DNA of 64,000 nt from Norana najaformis (taxonomy: Eukaryota; Annelida; Clitellata; Crassiclitellata; Hormogastridae), in assembly GCA_964023275.1 (NCBI GenBank), contig OZ029914.1:32247351-32311350 (forward strand). The letters run 5' to 3'. Under the pieces are notes generated by a model. The model did no database searches and was not told the DNA's origin. It saw nothing but the letters and a program-made list of their open reading frames with translations. Positions within the stretch are counted from its first letter, which is position 1, and each line of letters opens with the position of its first letter. Shown here piece after piece: positions 1 through 12,800 of the stretch. The position numbers and the translations under genes are program-made.

Positions 1-350
1 CACACACGCAAAGCCCAACCAACAGGTTCCCAACTAGAATTGAACGATGACAGCAAGTTCGGAGTTTCTGAGGCACGTAGCAACGAGGATGAGGAGCGAC
101 CATGGGCGATGTGATCCGCCGCCAATGGCTCACGGTTGTCCAATTGTCCAACAATCTCTCGTAAATGGAAGACATTGCAGCGAGCGGAGATTAATTGAAC
201 CATTGGATATGCATCAGACAGGTTTCGTTGCCCATCTTTCGCTAGGTAGCTGGACCATTCCGTAGCTGACAGTCGAAGCCGCTCCAAAGACTATCTTCGC
301 CCTTCTTCACCGGATCCGAGATTTCCCGGCGTTGACAGAGTGTGTGGGTC
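1..350 (-). repeat. Repeat family C, copy 1
   Basis: AAGCCCAACCAACAGGTTCC and following words align with 9459 onward (GAGCCCAACCAACAGATTCC). The ORF at 47-265 lies in this repeat and is probably not a gene. Confidence 0.5.
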
Positions 351-1540
351 TGTAGGTCTGAGACTAGACTGCCAAGCTTGAATCCTGTCCCCCATCGGTG
401 AGTGGACCCGTCCATTCACGGAAGGTCATGATGATAAACAACAAAACGTCCGAAACGCAATAATTCCGTTTTGGAAACGAAAAATAATTCCACCGCGCCA
501 ACTCGGCAACAGAAGAATTGAAACTGCGAAAATTACCGAGGAGATGTTACGTTTAGACAAAATAATCCGTCAAAATGAACACGTAGATATCCAACGACCA
601 TTATGGTCGTGGACATGCGCAGAATTGATGGTAATGCAGTGTTAACATTTTGAAACCAAAGCATTCCAATTTCAAATCAGTCCTATCATAACAACCATTA
701 TCACTGTACATTGTGGATGGTTTTATTTGCAGTCAGTTACAAACATCATCCACCCAAATCTTTCCAACTAAAATAATTAAAACTCCACGTCAACTTATTA
801 TAAGTCTATTTTAAAAATGAACCAAGCATATGAACCATCTCTCTGTGCCCATGTTGTCAATACTGAAAATCAATCTTGAATTGTTCCCTAGGCTCGACAT
901 GATTCAAGAAAATCATCTAACTTCATAATATTGGTTCTCCAAACAGTCATGACTGTTCTTTGTCAAAGAGCTCTCAGTTGCTGGCTAAATGTAGCTATCT
1001 CTCCCACAAAATCCTTTTTCTTTGGCTTAGTTTATGGTGTAATTTTGATCTATTCCAATCTAATCTAAACTGGAGATTGCTATAGTGCCACTACCATAAT
1101 ATTGGCATCAATCAATGGCTGTTTTGAAGAAAATCATGTTCTGCTATCATAATCCTTTAAACAGAATTATGGAGACCAGAACACAGGCTGTGGTGATAAC
1201 AGTTCAATGAAGATGAGATTCGAGTCTGAACCTAAAGAACTCTGATCACAATTCACAGGCTTACCCCATCAAAGGCTACCTTCTCTGTCTCAAAGGCTGA
1301 CGCACTGACAGTCATCTATTATTGAGTATTATTAACTTATATTTGCACTGTACAGTTATACATAATGTTTTGTTTTCATTCATGCAAATTCTTCACAATT
1401 TAACCAAAAGCTGAAATCAAACCATCGGGATATATAATCTTGCGTGGTCTTTCATTCAGAATCTTCTATAACCCCAAAATATTAACAGGGAGTGAATTTA
1501 TTGCGCTTCACATTAATAAACCACAAGACTAGGCGTCAAA
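351..1540. other. No gene seen; possible LINE-A tail
   Basis: AT-rich. At 1060-1110 a stretch resembling the inverted LINE-A end (CTAATCTAAACTGG, GCTATAGTGCC) is present. I see no other supported feature. Confidence 0.35.
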
Positions 1541-1545
1541 TTAAG

Positions 1546-2290
1546 GTTTAATGCTAAAGATAGAAAGGCAGTTTGTGGTTAAATTACAACACTCAAAAAA
1601 GAACCCTAAATGGAGAATAAACATACGTTTTAAACATAAAACAATCAATGACATAGATGATGGGATTTTATCTAAAATTCCAAAGATTGCGAATGATACT
1701 AAACTATGTAGGGCAGTGGTGGATAAAAAAGAAGTGGAGATACTGTGAGAGGATCTAAGAAGAATGCTTAAATGCTCACAGGACTTGCATACACCATTTA
1801 ATTTGGAAAAGTGCTTGGTAGTAAATATGGGGAAAAGAAACAAAGAATTTTCATATGAAATGGGGTAAGGTATTGAAGGTGCATAGGGAAGAAAGGGCTT
1901 GGGAGTGATTATGCACAAGTGCAGAAACCTTCAGGGCAATGTGCTAAAACAGTAAAAAGCTAACTCAACTTTAGGTATGATCAAGAGGGCATTAGTCAGC
2001 AGAGACAAGAATTTATACAACACTGTGGTTGTACAGATCAGTGGTGAGGCCACAGTTGGAATACTCCATCCAGGTATGGAATCCATGCCTCAAACATGAC
2101 AGACAATTGGAGAAAGTGTAAAGGAAAGCCACCAAAATGATGTCGGGTTGCAAAGGTCTGACCTATAAAGAAGGGTTTAAAAGGTCAAGGCTAACAACAT
2201 TGGAGAAGGCAGAGCAGAGGAGACCTAATAGAAGCTTGTAAGATCATCACTGTAAAGGAGGCAGTGCAGTGGAGCACGCTCTTTAAATCA
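1546..2290 (+). mobile_element. Decayed LINE reverse-transcriptase fragment (CR1/L2/Rex1-like)
   Basis: Broken + strand reading with typical order: INDIDDGILSKI, IANDTKLC (in place of the ADDTK core), LRRMLKCSQDLHTPFNLEKC, KRNKEFSYEM, LGMIKRALVS. Several stops and frameshifts interrupt it. The catalytic FADD Asp pair is altered to AND. It covers the palm and thumb regions only. Confidence 0.8.
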
Positions 2291-4197
2291 GCACCAAATT
2301 AAGGCGACTCGAGGCCACAGACATAAATTATTTAAGAAACAAAAAAGGTACACTTGGGCAGAGATGTTTGTGCAAGCGTTGTAGACTACATGAATGGTTT
2401 GGCTGATCGTGCTGTCTCGCCATCACGGCCTTTAAGAAGCTACTACGCAGGACTGGCTATTAAGCATTATAGGTTAACTTAATGTGGTTCTAACCGAGGT
2501 CGTATGTTCTCTGAATCACTTAAAACTCTAGTTAGTTATAACATGACTGTTATGTTACGTTAACCAATGTTTAGCATTGTTTACAGACAAGCAGCGAAGA
2601 GACCGACCAGAATTTGACGACTGCTGTGACTTGGAGGGGGTTCGGCTGATCGGGATAGATCCTCCGACAGGCGGAGTATATCGCCTGGAGACCAGGTGCC
2701 GTGACAATAGGACTTCCACCTGGATTTCCATTTGAAACCGGTCGAAACGACTCAACTCCGCTGGCCATGTCCAACAACTCACCTTCTTCAGCTATGCGCG
2801 AACAAACTAAATCGCACCAGGTTAGGTAAGTTTCTTCACCAGCGCATAAGGTATCATATAAATGAAAAGCTACCAAATAGATCATTAATATTACTCATGT
2901 TCTCTAATGTTTTACATTCTGACTTTAACAATAACCACGACCTTTATAAATAACTATAATTGTTAAGCCTTATTTCATGTATTGTGATTTGTCTTTAGTC
3001 CACCTCCGGGACGTTCTATCATTCCATCGCACCCCGCGGTTCGCCATAGAGCTGTCTGAATTACTTAAAGACTTAATGCCAAAATCTAAGTACTTGTAAA
3101 AATCATTGTGCTATTGTTGCCTGTCGAATATTTAAATAATATATTACCAAATGCAATTTTAGAGTTCGTTTTCCCTTATGCACAATTGTTGGAACAGCAA
3201 GTCCAGGACCACCCAGGTAGAGCGCAGCGAAATCTCACGAGCGCCAGACGCAACCTCTGTAGATTCATATAGCGCAAGGCCATGTGTGTTTTTGTGATAG
3301 AAAGTAGCATACAGTGTTTTAACGATGTCTTGTGGCTGCTAGAAGCCAATATAGTGTTGAGTCGGGCGAAATGCTTCAGACAAGACACGATCAATCGAGG
3401 GACCTTTTTATTGTGAAGAAAATGTGTTTGAATTATTGTGAACGGACTTAACGATTTATTCAAAAAAGTATTGTTATATAAATGTAAATCTCCAACATTT
3501 CTATAGACGATCGTTGTTTTTGTAAACCAACAGTTCGTCTGCTACTCATCTGGGCCAAGTAGGGTAAAAAAGTCACATGTTTCGAGAAGTTGGCGAAATC
3601 ACTACATTGGCATATGGTTAGTGTGCAAGTTTCGTATTTCTATTAATTGTCGGCCGCGTGTGTCAACATGCTGTTGTTTATACAGTCAACGCACGAGGTT
3701 GTTATTTCAGAATAACAGAATAATCACCAGCGACGCATTCAGAAAGGTTCAGATAGATGCACGGCCACGTCAAATCCTGGATCCGCCCCGATCATTCACT
3801 GTCACGTAATGTAATAGTAGATACGCTATATAATGATCTGTTGTTTATATGTAAAAATTTTAAACTAGTGTTTTGTTGAAATTTGCATGGTTTCTTAGTT
3901 CTTTGTAGTTTTCTTTTTAAAAGATACTGAGAGGTGGTTGCAGAAGACCTTAGTATTTCTACCTTCATCAGAAATGGTAGGTACATGTAATTGTTTTCTT
4001 TAGACTTTTTTTTATCAATGTATGCTATCAAATAACTGCCTCTCTGCCTTAAATTATGTTTCATTCTTTCATGCTGCTTCATCAGTCATACGATGAGTGA
4101 TGTAAAAGTGAAATAATAATACCAATAACAAATACTGGGTTATGTCTATGATACTGTGATTCCTGTTATACAGGATTTAAGTTAGCTGAGGCCACAA
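2291..4197. other. No recognised gene
   Basis: Open stretches on both strands at 2555-2953 and 3176-3463 show no domain I recognise. The words resemble decayed repeats rather than conserved exons. Confidence 0.3.
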
Positions 4198-4660
4198 AAT
4201 TATTATTATTTCTGCATTTATTAAGCACCACTGTCAAACGACTAAGCACTTATCAGAGGCACTGACCAGTTGTGAGTGAAGGACTTGCCCAAAGTCCCTA
4301 CACAGTAACCATCTCGGTGGAGGCTCAAACCCACTCTTCACATTAGCTCGGCTCTATCCAGTCGGCTATCAGAGGCGTTGATCATATGGGTGCCCCTAGG
4401 GCCTGGGCCCCGGCAATATTTTAGCTGTAAAATCGGTAAAAGGCAGCTGTGGACTGATAAAAGTTCTCATTCTTCACTTTAAGATGTTAGTAAACAATGC
4501 CAATCCGGAATTTCCAACTGTACTTCTCAAGTGTATTGCTGTCTCTGCCTACCTTTGCTTAAGTAGGCAAAGAGACAGACAGAAAGACAGATTATAGGCC
4601 CGGGCCCTCCAATGTTTACGACGGATCGACGCCTCTGTCAGCTATGGTGCTCAACAAACC
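4198..4660 (-). mobile_element. tRNA-headed SINE-1 split by a MITE
   Basis: Minus-strand copy of the SINE best seen at 51044. It has a 3' ATTATTATT tail, the TAAGCACCACTGTCAAACGA block, CCTACACAGTAACCATCTCG and the tRNA-like head. The head is interrupted at 4368 by a hAT-type MITE, then resumes (GCTATGGTGCTCA) at about 4640. Confidence 0.75.
4369..4636. mobile_element. hAT-type MITE (CAGAGGCGTCGATC family)
   Basis: 268 bp with inverted ends CAGAGGCGTTGATCA and GGATCGACGCCTCTG, and GGGCCC-rich subterminal arms. Flanking octamers TCGGCTAT and TCAGCTAT differ at one base, fitting the 8-bp duplication of hAT elements. There is no coding capacity. Confidence 0.8.
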
Positions 4661-4849
4661 ATACATAATGGTAACAACAACAACAACATAGATAAATAAA
4701 TGAAAAACACTGACCATAATTTTTGTAATTCTGAGGGATAAAAAACAAGTTAAAGTTACTGAAAGTTACTGAAAGAATGGTGGTAGTAGTGGAGGTTGCT
4801 GTAACACGCATAATATTTAAAATAACGTTAAGTTTAAGTGGTTAATAGT

Positions 4850-5370
4850 AGTGGCGTACCTGGCCAGGGGTCCTGGAGTCTGGACCACCATCAACCATGG
4901 GGCTCTTGTCAACCAGATGAGATTTTATAGGTTGTACCCTCCACGCTCCAATCGGTGACTCTTGACTGCTCTTCTGACTGACACGAGTGTCATACACTAT
5001 AGAGTACATGTATTTTCCAGACCAATTTCACTCATTCAGTTATTGGCCTGTTTTATTTTGCCAATGTGTTAGCTTTCGGGGGGCCGACCCTCTGACCCCC
5101 TAGGGGAGTTTACAATGCTCCTCAGACCCCATTCCTTAGGGGCTTTGTGTCATCACCACTCGATTTATCAGAACCCCACATTTTCCATCCATGTGCAGGT
5201 CTTCGGCCTGGAAATGCTGTGCAATCATGTAGCCTAAATATGCTCCATTTCATACTTAACCGACGCTTCCCCCACAGCCTCTAGTGTTTAGGGGCTTGCT
5301 CTTTAAGACCTTCTCAATTTTCCTCCAAGTACCGGACTTCCTCTGGCGAAAAAAGTCACGTACGCCCATG
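4850..5370. mobile_element. Possible second hAT-like MITE
   Basis: Ends TAGTGGCGTACCTGG and GTCACGTACGCCCATG are imperfect inverted repeats about 520 bp apart. No clear target duplication, so the call is tentative. Confidence 0.4.
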
Positions 5371-5494
5371 AATGATTTTCATCTGTGTTAGTTAGAACCA
5401 CTTTAGTATTCCCTATCTCTGAGGTCATAGAACGAGAGAGCCCGTCATCTGCCCTTGGTGACTGGCTGGGGTGGGTGGGGTAGGGTGGTTGGAT

Positions 5495-5513
5495 GGGTAG
5501 GGTAGGGTAGGGT
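5495..5513 (+). repeat. (GGGTA)n G-rich tract
   Basis: Four GGG runs spaced by TA inside a wider GGGT-rich stretch (5460-5515). It fits a G-quadruplex motif and lies 1.2 kb upstream of the receptor start. Confidence 0.7.
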
Positions 5514-6706
5514 GAAGGAGAATGGGTGCTTATGATAGAATGGGGAAGGGCTCAGATGCTGATGCTTACGCTTACAGGACTTGCGTTGCAAAGCAGCAGC
5601 TGATAATTATCTGGGAGTCTGTAACTCTGTATCCTTGATTGCTGATGACTGTTACTTGCATCGGGCTCCCAGAGGGTTACAGTTAAAACAGCTATCTCCT
5701 GCCGACGGAACCACAGCAGCGGCCTAATAGGTGTAATCTAGCATATAGTGCCTTCAGCTGACTGACAGCAGAATTCCCGGCCAAGGGTTCTGCTTCATGA
5801 AGGCCAGGCAGGATGTGCATATAACTTGGCTTGTGATACAGTAATCCGGCCTTACATCAGGGCCTTTTCATTTCTCGCCTTGTAGCAATTAAACAAGTGG
5901 GATTGTAATGCTAAGCATGTTGTTATAATTTTAATATTTTATCATTTCTGGCAGATGATTAAACTGTGGAAGGCTACTGCGTATGTTTTGTTTTCGGAGG
6001 ACTTCATTGTACATAGAAGGCAATCAAAAGCGGAATGTGTTGGTTTGTGATGTGGTAAGGAAGCTTTTGTACTTTTTGATTGCTTTCATTAAATTAAGAG
6101 ATTGCTACTGTGTTTTATAATTACAGCAGAACCTAGACAATGTCACAGATTTGTAAAATCAGAAAATTCAATGCATATGTGATTTTCTGTGGTTTCCATA
6201 TTAACCTCAGTCCATTGAGTGGAGCCATTCCATTTTGGAACTTTTTGTAATGTCAGTGGTTTACCAATTTTGTCCATGCCAAACAGATTTTCATACAGAA
6301 GATGAATATCTGTTTTGACATAGATATTGAAGTAACTTATATAATGTAGAGACGTTATTTTGCACCCGCACTTTGTAATCTTAATCGTAAACTCGAGATT
6401 TCTACAGCACCCAAAGAAAGTTAAATTGCAGGAACCAACTTATTCACAGGCGCTCATTCAAAAAAAATCAATAGGCAGGACAGAAGCAAGATAGATGAGG
6501 AGGTAGGAGAAACCAGGACAGGATTTGGGAAGAGGAGTGTCTCCCGATTTGAGTGAAAGTCCTGCCTAGAGATTGCAAAGGGAAAGGTGTCCATGACTTC
6601 GTAGGACGGGTCAGATAATTGTTGTAATTCTGACCTGAGTTTGTTATGTTTAACTTATATCTATATGTCTGACACTTTTAATAGATCTGCTGACTTCTGT
6701 CTACAA
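5514..6706. other. Upstream region of receptor gene
   Basis: No exon recognised. An inverted LINE-B tail lies at 6378-6470 (CGAGATTTCTACAGCACCCA, then CAACTTATTCACAGGCGCTC). The promoter of the receptor is probably somewhere here but no core element is distinct. Confidence 0.4.
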
Positions 6707-6848
6707 ATGGATGATTCACCTGGATTTTGGCTGCAGGTGAATAGGTTTGCCTGCATCCGTTGCCATAGCACCATCATCCGCCTTTCTCACATCTCTGTCA
6801 TCACTGTGTTGGTCATGGCTTGTGGTGTAGCCTTGTCATCAGCACAAA
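6707..6848 (+). CDS. Receptor exon 1: signal peptide
   Basis: From ATG 6707 the exon encodes about 47 residues. The C-terminal part is hydrophobic (ISVITVLVMACGVALSSA), as expected of a secretory signal. The donor is GTTAGT at 6849, phase 1, matching the acceptor at 7618. The signal sits after a fairly long polar N-region, so an alternative first exon upstream cannot be excluded. Confidence 0.6.
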
Positions 6849-9800
6849 GTTAGTATTTAATTTTCCATTTGGGCACTAAGATGCCCACACACATATATAT
6901 TTGTCATAGTTTGATTCAAACAAACAGGCTTTAACCAAACTTGTGAATAGGTCAACGCCTTCAGAAAACAATCATGTAGAGTGAATTTGTGTACACACTG
7001 AAGTTGTTTTAATGGGTTATAAGAGAGACAACACTGCTACTGAAGTCTGGTTACTACACTAGAGCAACTTGTAAGCTGTTCACTTGTTCATGTGCACCCA
7101 GGCTGTGAAGGGGGTACCCAGTTGAATGATCCTTTGACCTTGGAACCATCTTTTGAGGAATTTCATGCAGAAAATATGTTACCGTTGACTTAACTCTTAC
7201 ACGTGAAACGCAGTGTGCTCAAAAATAAATTTTTGTGCAGAGAATAAGTGTAAATCAATATTTGAAATTTACTTTCGTGCAGTTAGCTGTTCAAGTTATA
7301 TGTTTTAAATGTTAATTAGTCTTCGTCATTGAACCACAGTCTAAAAACCGATACCATATACCCAGTAATACAAATTTTTAGATGCATTATTTGTTTGGGC
7401 ACATTGCACACAAATTTCTATCTTGCTTGTAGAACATTGCATACAGGAAGATTTGTGTGCACATGGCCCACAGTATTTTAACTGGAATATTAGCCAGCAG
7501 AGGAGTAACCCTTTCTAATCATAAGTTATGGCAGAAAGTAACTAATTAGTGAATAAAATAATGAAAAAGTTATAGAAAGTGTATAATAAGTAGCAATGAT
7601 GGTATGCATACTTTTCAGTCACCTACCCTGTTCCGGGGAGACCGAGGGTTTTTGTGACTCACTTCTGGGATGAAACATTGACAGATTATTCAGTAGCAGT
7701 ATATTTCCGGTGGTCATCTCTGGTTGATGCGGACAAATTGGCGCTCAAACATTACGACATTTTTATATCCAACACAACAAACGCATGGAAAAACGAATCT
7801 GTTCGCAATCGCTTGGATTATGAATTGCAACCGGCACCAAAAAATGTGATACTATACTTCAAGGTCTAGTTTTTTTTACTCCTCATTGTTTTCACTCTTA
7901 GCTTTGACTTTTGACTCAGCCTGACACATTGTTTTCTTTTATCTGCCTTGCCTTTACTGAGGAGCAATGCTGAAACAAAGTTTCATGGCTTGACACATTT
8001 CCTGTCACCCACTTTGTTTAATAATTATTGTATGTGACAATGTGCAGAAGAGTCAGTGACAGATATGCTTGTTATATGTGAAATTTAAATGCTCGATCAA
8101 GTCCATCATCCTATTGGTCTTGGGCCTATCTTCTTATAATTGCCCAACAATGACCTTTCGTAATCTTAATCTTTATACATCAATGGTTACATAAGCTTAA
8201 TCTAAAATATCAGTTTAACAGATTTTACAAGTTTTGAGTTAAGGAGTGATGCTTTGCTGACCTTATTCCGATCCATAGGTCAAAGTATTTAACGTGATAA
8301 TGGTTGATATGATCATGTATGATGATGACCTTCATGACCATGCTATCAATGGTATCAATGGTAATGATGATAAGGATAACGAAGAGGTGTTGTTAAGTAG
8401 GCATATTTTCAAAAGATTTTTTGTTTATTGCATGTCAGAATTTAATTGCTTCTTGTTTTTGATTCACTTTTTATATTTTGTTGTGAAAATAGGTGAGAGC
8501 ATGCTCCATGTTAATTTGTGGACTTTGCACTGACCCTTTGATGGTCAACACCTCAGGTGAGTAAGTCTACACTGCTCATCCTTCTTTTCCTTATTATCAT
8601 CATGCCATTTAATTATAACAAATTAATAATATGGGCATGTTAACTGATATGATAATCAGTAGGCAAACAATAAGTATTGCATAAGTATATCATAAAAAGT
8701 GCATGATAATCAGGCTTTATTTTATTTTTATGTTGGGAAATGCTTCCACTCATAAAACCAGTATGCAAATTAGTCAGAAGAGTTAATTAAAATTTGGCTT
8801 CACTCACTTAAATGTATTTGGAGTCAAGCCAGGTTTTATATTGTCCAGAAGTGTTGATCTGCTGTGAAGATTGGAGGACCCAACACATGGCAAGCTCATA
8901 GCCTGAGCCTGTAATGGGATTCTGGGCAAAAGCCTCTAGTGGGCGCCAGGAGTAAAGTCCCAGGTCTGGGAATCAGGGACAGAGCCCCAAACGTTGAAAA
9001 TATTTACATTGCTAAGGTCCATTTTTGCATAAATTCTTCCATGTTTTGCAGATTGTAGTGTCAGTACAAAAGTCATATAGCCCCATCTTTGTTTACCAAG
9101 GTCTGTTTAAAATCTCACTTGGGTCAAGGCCAAATGGCCTCCTGGATCATCCACTGGGCCCTGCTACATGAGCCCTTGGGTCTTCATTTCCGCCTATTTG
9201 CTCCACGCCATATGACTGGAATATCCCGTTAATATTTTTGTCTTATCTTCGTATTCATCATTTGTGTGTGTTTATATTGTATTGTAATTGTAACAGGTCA
9301 TTTATTTAGCACCATTTCAAGGGTCCCTAATCAGTGGTGCTCTGCACACTAGCCTAAACAATGTTAAATGTCATTAAAACAGAAATTTCGTTAGTTAGTA
9401 AGCAATGCACAGATTACTAGAAAGTCACCAGTGTTGGTCTCGTGCAGACACTCAGAGCCCAACCAACAGATTCCCATCCAGAGTTGTTAGCTGACACCAT
9501 GTTCAAAGTTCTTGACTGCACTGCACCAAGTGTGAGAAACAATAAGTGATGCAATCCACCACCAGTGGCACTTCTGTGACTCGCTGTCCAGCAGTCCCTC
9601 ACATTTGGCAGATGATGCAACATCCAGATGTTTCTAGAACCAGGATGTCGGCGCAGGACAGGCATTCGATTAGTTGCAGGATCTTTCCATGATCGATGGC
9701 AGATGCCACTCCAAAACTCTACTCCTAGATTTTTCTGGTTGATATTGGTAGCTATCCAACTGAGAACCTCTCACCCCTTAAGGGTAGACGGGTTCGTTGG

Positions 9801-12800
9801 CGGCAAGGTATAAATCATGTAGGACAAGAACACCATATGAAGTGCAGAAACACCATGCTGGCACTGAGAAAACACGAAAATGGAGACTCGGTCATAGTAG
9901 AAGTCTGAACAAATGAGAATTAATGGAGCAAGTTTTATGTAAGATGAATAAATTGACAGATCAAAGAGTTAGGCTAAACTGTTGTTTTGTTTATAACTGT
10001 TTTCCTTTGCGGAGTCTAGTCATAATAGCTTAAGGCCTGGAATGGCCAGAACTGTTATATAATAGGGTCGCAGATTCAGGGCCTTTGAAGGATGGTGTGC
10101 ACAGGTCATTAATCCTTTATTATGTTGTAGGCAGGTAATGCAAGAAGAAATACAGCCCTATGCCGGCATAGGCTATATCAACGGCTTTAACTTATTACAT
10201 AATATGTCAGCTTGCAAAACAGCTGCCTCTACTGATTTTGCAGCTCAAATGTTGATGGGGCCCGACCAATGGCTGGCCCCTTTCTCGTAATATCGATTGG
10301 GCCTGAGCCCCTTGGGCCCTTATGATTGATGCCCTTGATATTGTGTATAGTCTGCAATTGTGGAAAAAGTAGCAGACTGCTTGAGAGAAGCTGACAAACA
10401 GGTTTGCACAGAAGGCCATCCATTGTTTGAGATTAGTTTGGATTTTGTTTTTATTTTTAGTTGAAAATCCTCCTCCAAGAGTTCTAATTATTGAGCCAGA
10501 AATGACAAAGGTGTATCTTCCAGACACCAAGAGTCTTTTTCCATCTGTATCTGGATCATTTGCTGCTCTGACTTTAGTCACCTATGACGACACCTTCTAT
10601 TGGATCAATGCAGTCACTCGAGAACTCTTTGTGGAAACTGGGATGTCAAAGGTCAGGCATTTTGAGCTCTCTTGAACTATTTGAAGCTCTTTTTCTTGCC
10701 TCGTCATTTATGCTGAGCTGTTGTCATAGTAACATTCAAGGTGTCAGTCATTGGCACTTCCCAGATAAGCTTGTTTATGGAGACTGTTACGGGTAGGTAA
10801 CCGTTGAATAAAATGTAATTTCAGGAAATTGGTTTCTTGAATCTGGGCATAAGCTTGTTGAATACTGATCGGTAACTGTTTTAAAGCCATGACTGTGTTG
10901 TTCTCAATTGCATTGGTATATTTAGATACCAGTTATAGGCATTCAGCATCGCTTGGTGGCTCCCAGAAATTCAGATGATTTGTCTGTGGACTGTTGATTG
11001 AATTTAAGGAAAAAGACATGGATGATCAATATATTGTGTAACTTGATGTAAGCCTATTGTGAATCTGTCTTTGTGGAAGGACTGGCAGCAAGTCTCTAAC
11101 TTACTTCTGTTTAGTGTCAACAACTGAAGTCTTGAGTAGAATGTTGTGCTACGTGAGTGTGAGAAAAGGATAACTGAAGGTTGAAATACTAAACGATTTT
11201 GATTGATTGGTTTTTTAAAGAAAACTTTGGCCACTTTGAGAAACCAAGCCTTGAACATGGTTGTGGACTGGATTGGCCGGTACCTGTTCTGGCTGGAGAA
11301 GTCCAATCACTGCACTTACATCCAAAGATATGATCTGAGTCAAGCAATTGATTCCGTCACAGTGACACTCCTGTGCAATAACAATAATGGAACCATTCAC
11401 TATATTCAAGTTGATCCACTGCACAGGTTTGCAGCATTTCATTATTATTTAGCACAGAAGGCTTTGCTTGCCAACTCGCTTTCATCAAAACATTTAAATC
11501 ACTTGTCTAGACTCACTATAATTTTATCTGGCTTTTGCATGACTTCATCTTGGCACCTAGCAAGCATACTTTTGCGCTTTAGATTCAGATTTACTGACAT
11601 TGCGTGCATAATAAGTGCTCAAAATAGATATTTAAATAAATAAATTATTATTATTGTTATTGTTAATGTTGTTATTATTATTATTATTATTATTCATGTT
11701 GATGGTGCTTGTATTCTTGCTTTGCTGTACCATGAACTGTGCAGATCTCTCCTAGTCTGCAGTCGGAAATTATAGAATGCGAATTCATGTGAATTCATCT
11801 GGAAATGTTGAACAATTCATGATTTTAGGAATTACTTGTGTGCTGTCAATAGTAGTTACTATGTTAATATATATTTCATTTTTTTCATATATTTCATATA
11901 TTTTCATATACATTTACTGTTGGTTAATTTATATGTAGCTTCATTTTGCAATATGTGTCTTCTGTGACAGTGCAATATACTACACTCAGAGTGAGGCAAA
12001 CGAGTCAGCTGTCAGCCTTATCAAATACCGTTACAATGTACACAAAGTGGAAGTGATTATGGGATTGGTGGATTCCTCCTCGTCAAGAGATTGCAACTGT
12101 TCACAGATGTCCTTGCTTCCTGTTTTTACGGTTGACCCCAGACCCAATGAACTCAACAACATCAGTATCTATGTGGTTGATGCAGCCACCCGGAACATTT
12201 GGGGTTTGGATAAGGATGGTTGCTATTGCCATCTTGTTCAAAATTCATCCCTTTTGGTTGAATCCAATTCAGGTAATAGCCATGTATATTGTACCACAGT
12301 TAACGTGAAAATAAGTTGTCATTTAAAGCTAATGTGAAAATAAGTTGTCCGTTTAAAGCTGGACTCCAGCTTTTAACAATAACAACTTTGTTGTTAAATT
12401 AGTTTTCATAACTAATTTCCTCTGCCTTCAGCATCCTTATTCATCTCACAATCATCAGTGGTTGAATTTAGGTATGTTGATTGAATTAGGAATATTAATT
12501 GAATTAGGCAAGCTGATTGAATTAGGCAAGCTGATTGAATTAGGCATGCTGACTGAATTAGGTATGCTGATTGAATTATATATGTTGAATAAGATACAAT
12601 GAAAATTGCTAACAGTTATAGTTACAGTAAAAATAATCTAATCATCTTAAACTATAATTGGATATCATAAAGAAGATTAGGTTAAATAATAACGGTTAAA
12701 GCAAGGTGTTTATACAAGTATTACTGGCTATAAAGTTCACAAATATAATTAAAAATATGAATGAAAATGATTTTGGTATGCAGTTCTGAGTCTGCTTGAA

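Noticed and set aside
5490-5515. Interstitial telomere repeat
   Set aside because: The unit is GGGTA, not TTAGGG, and only about four units exist.
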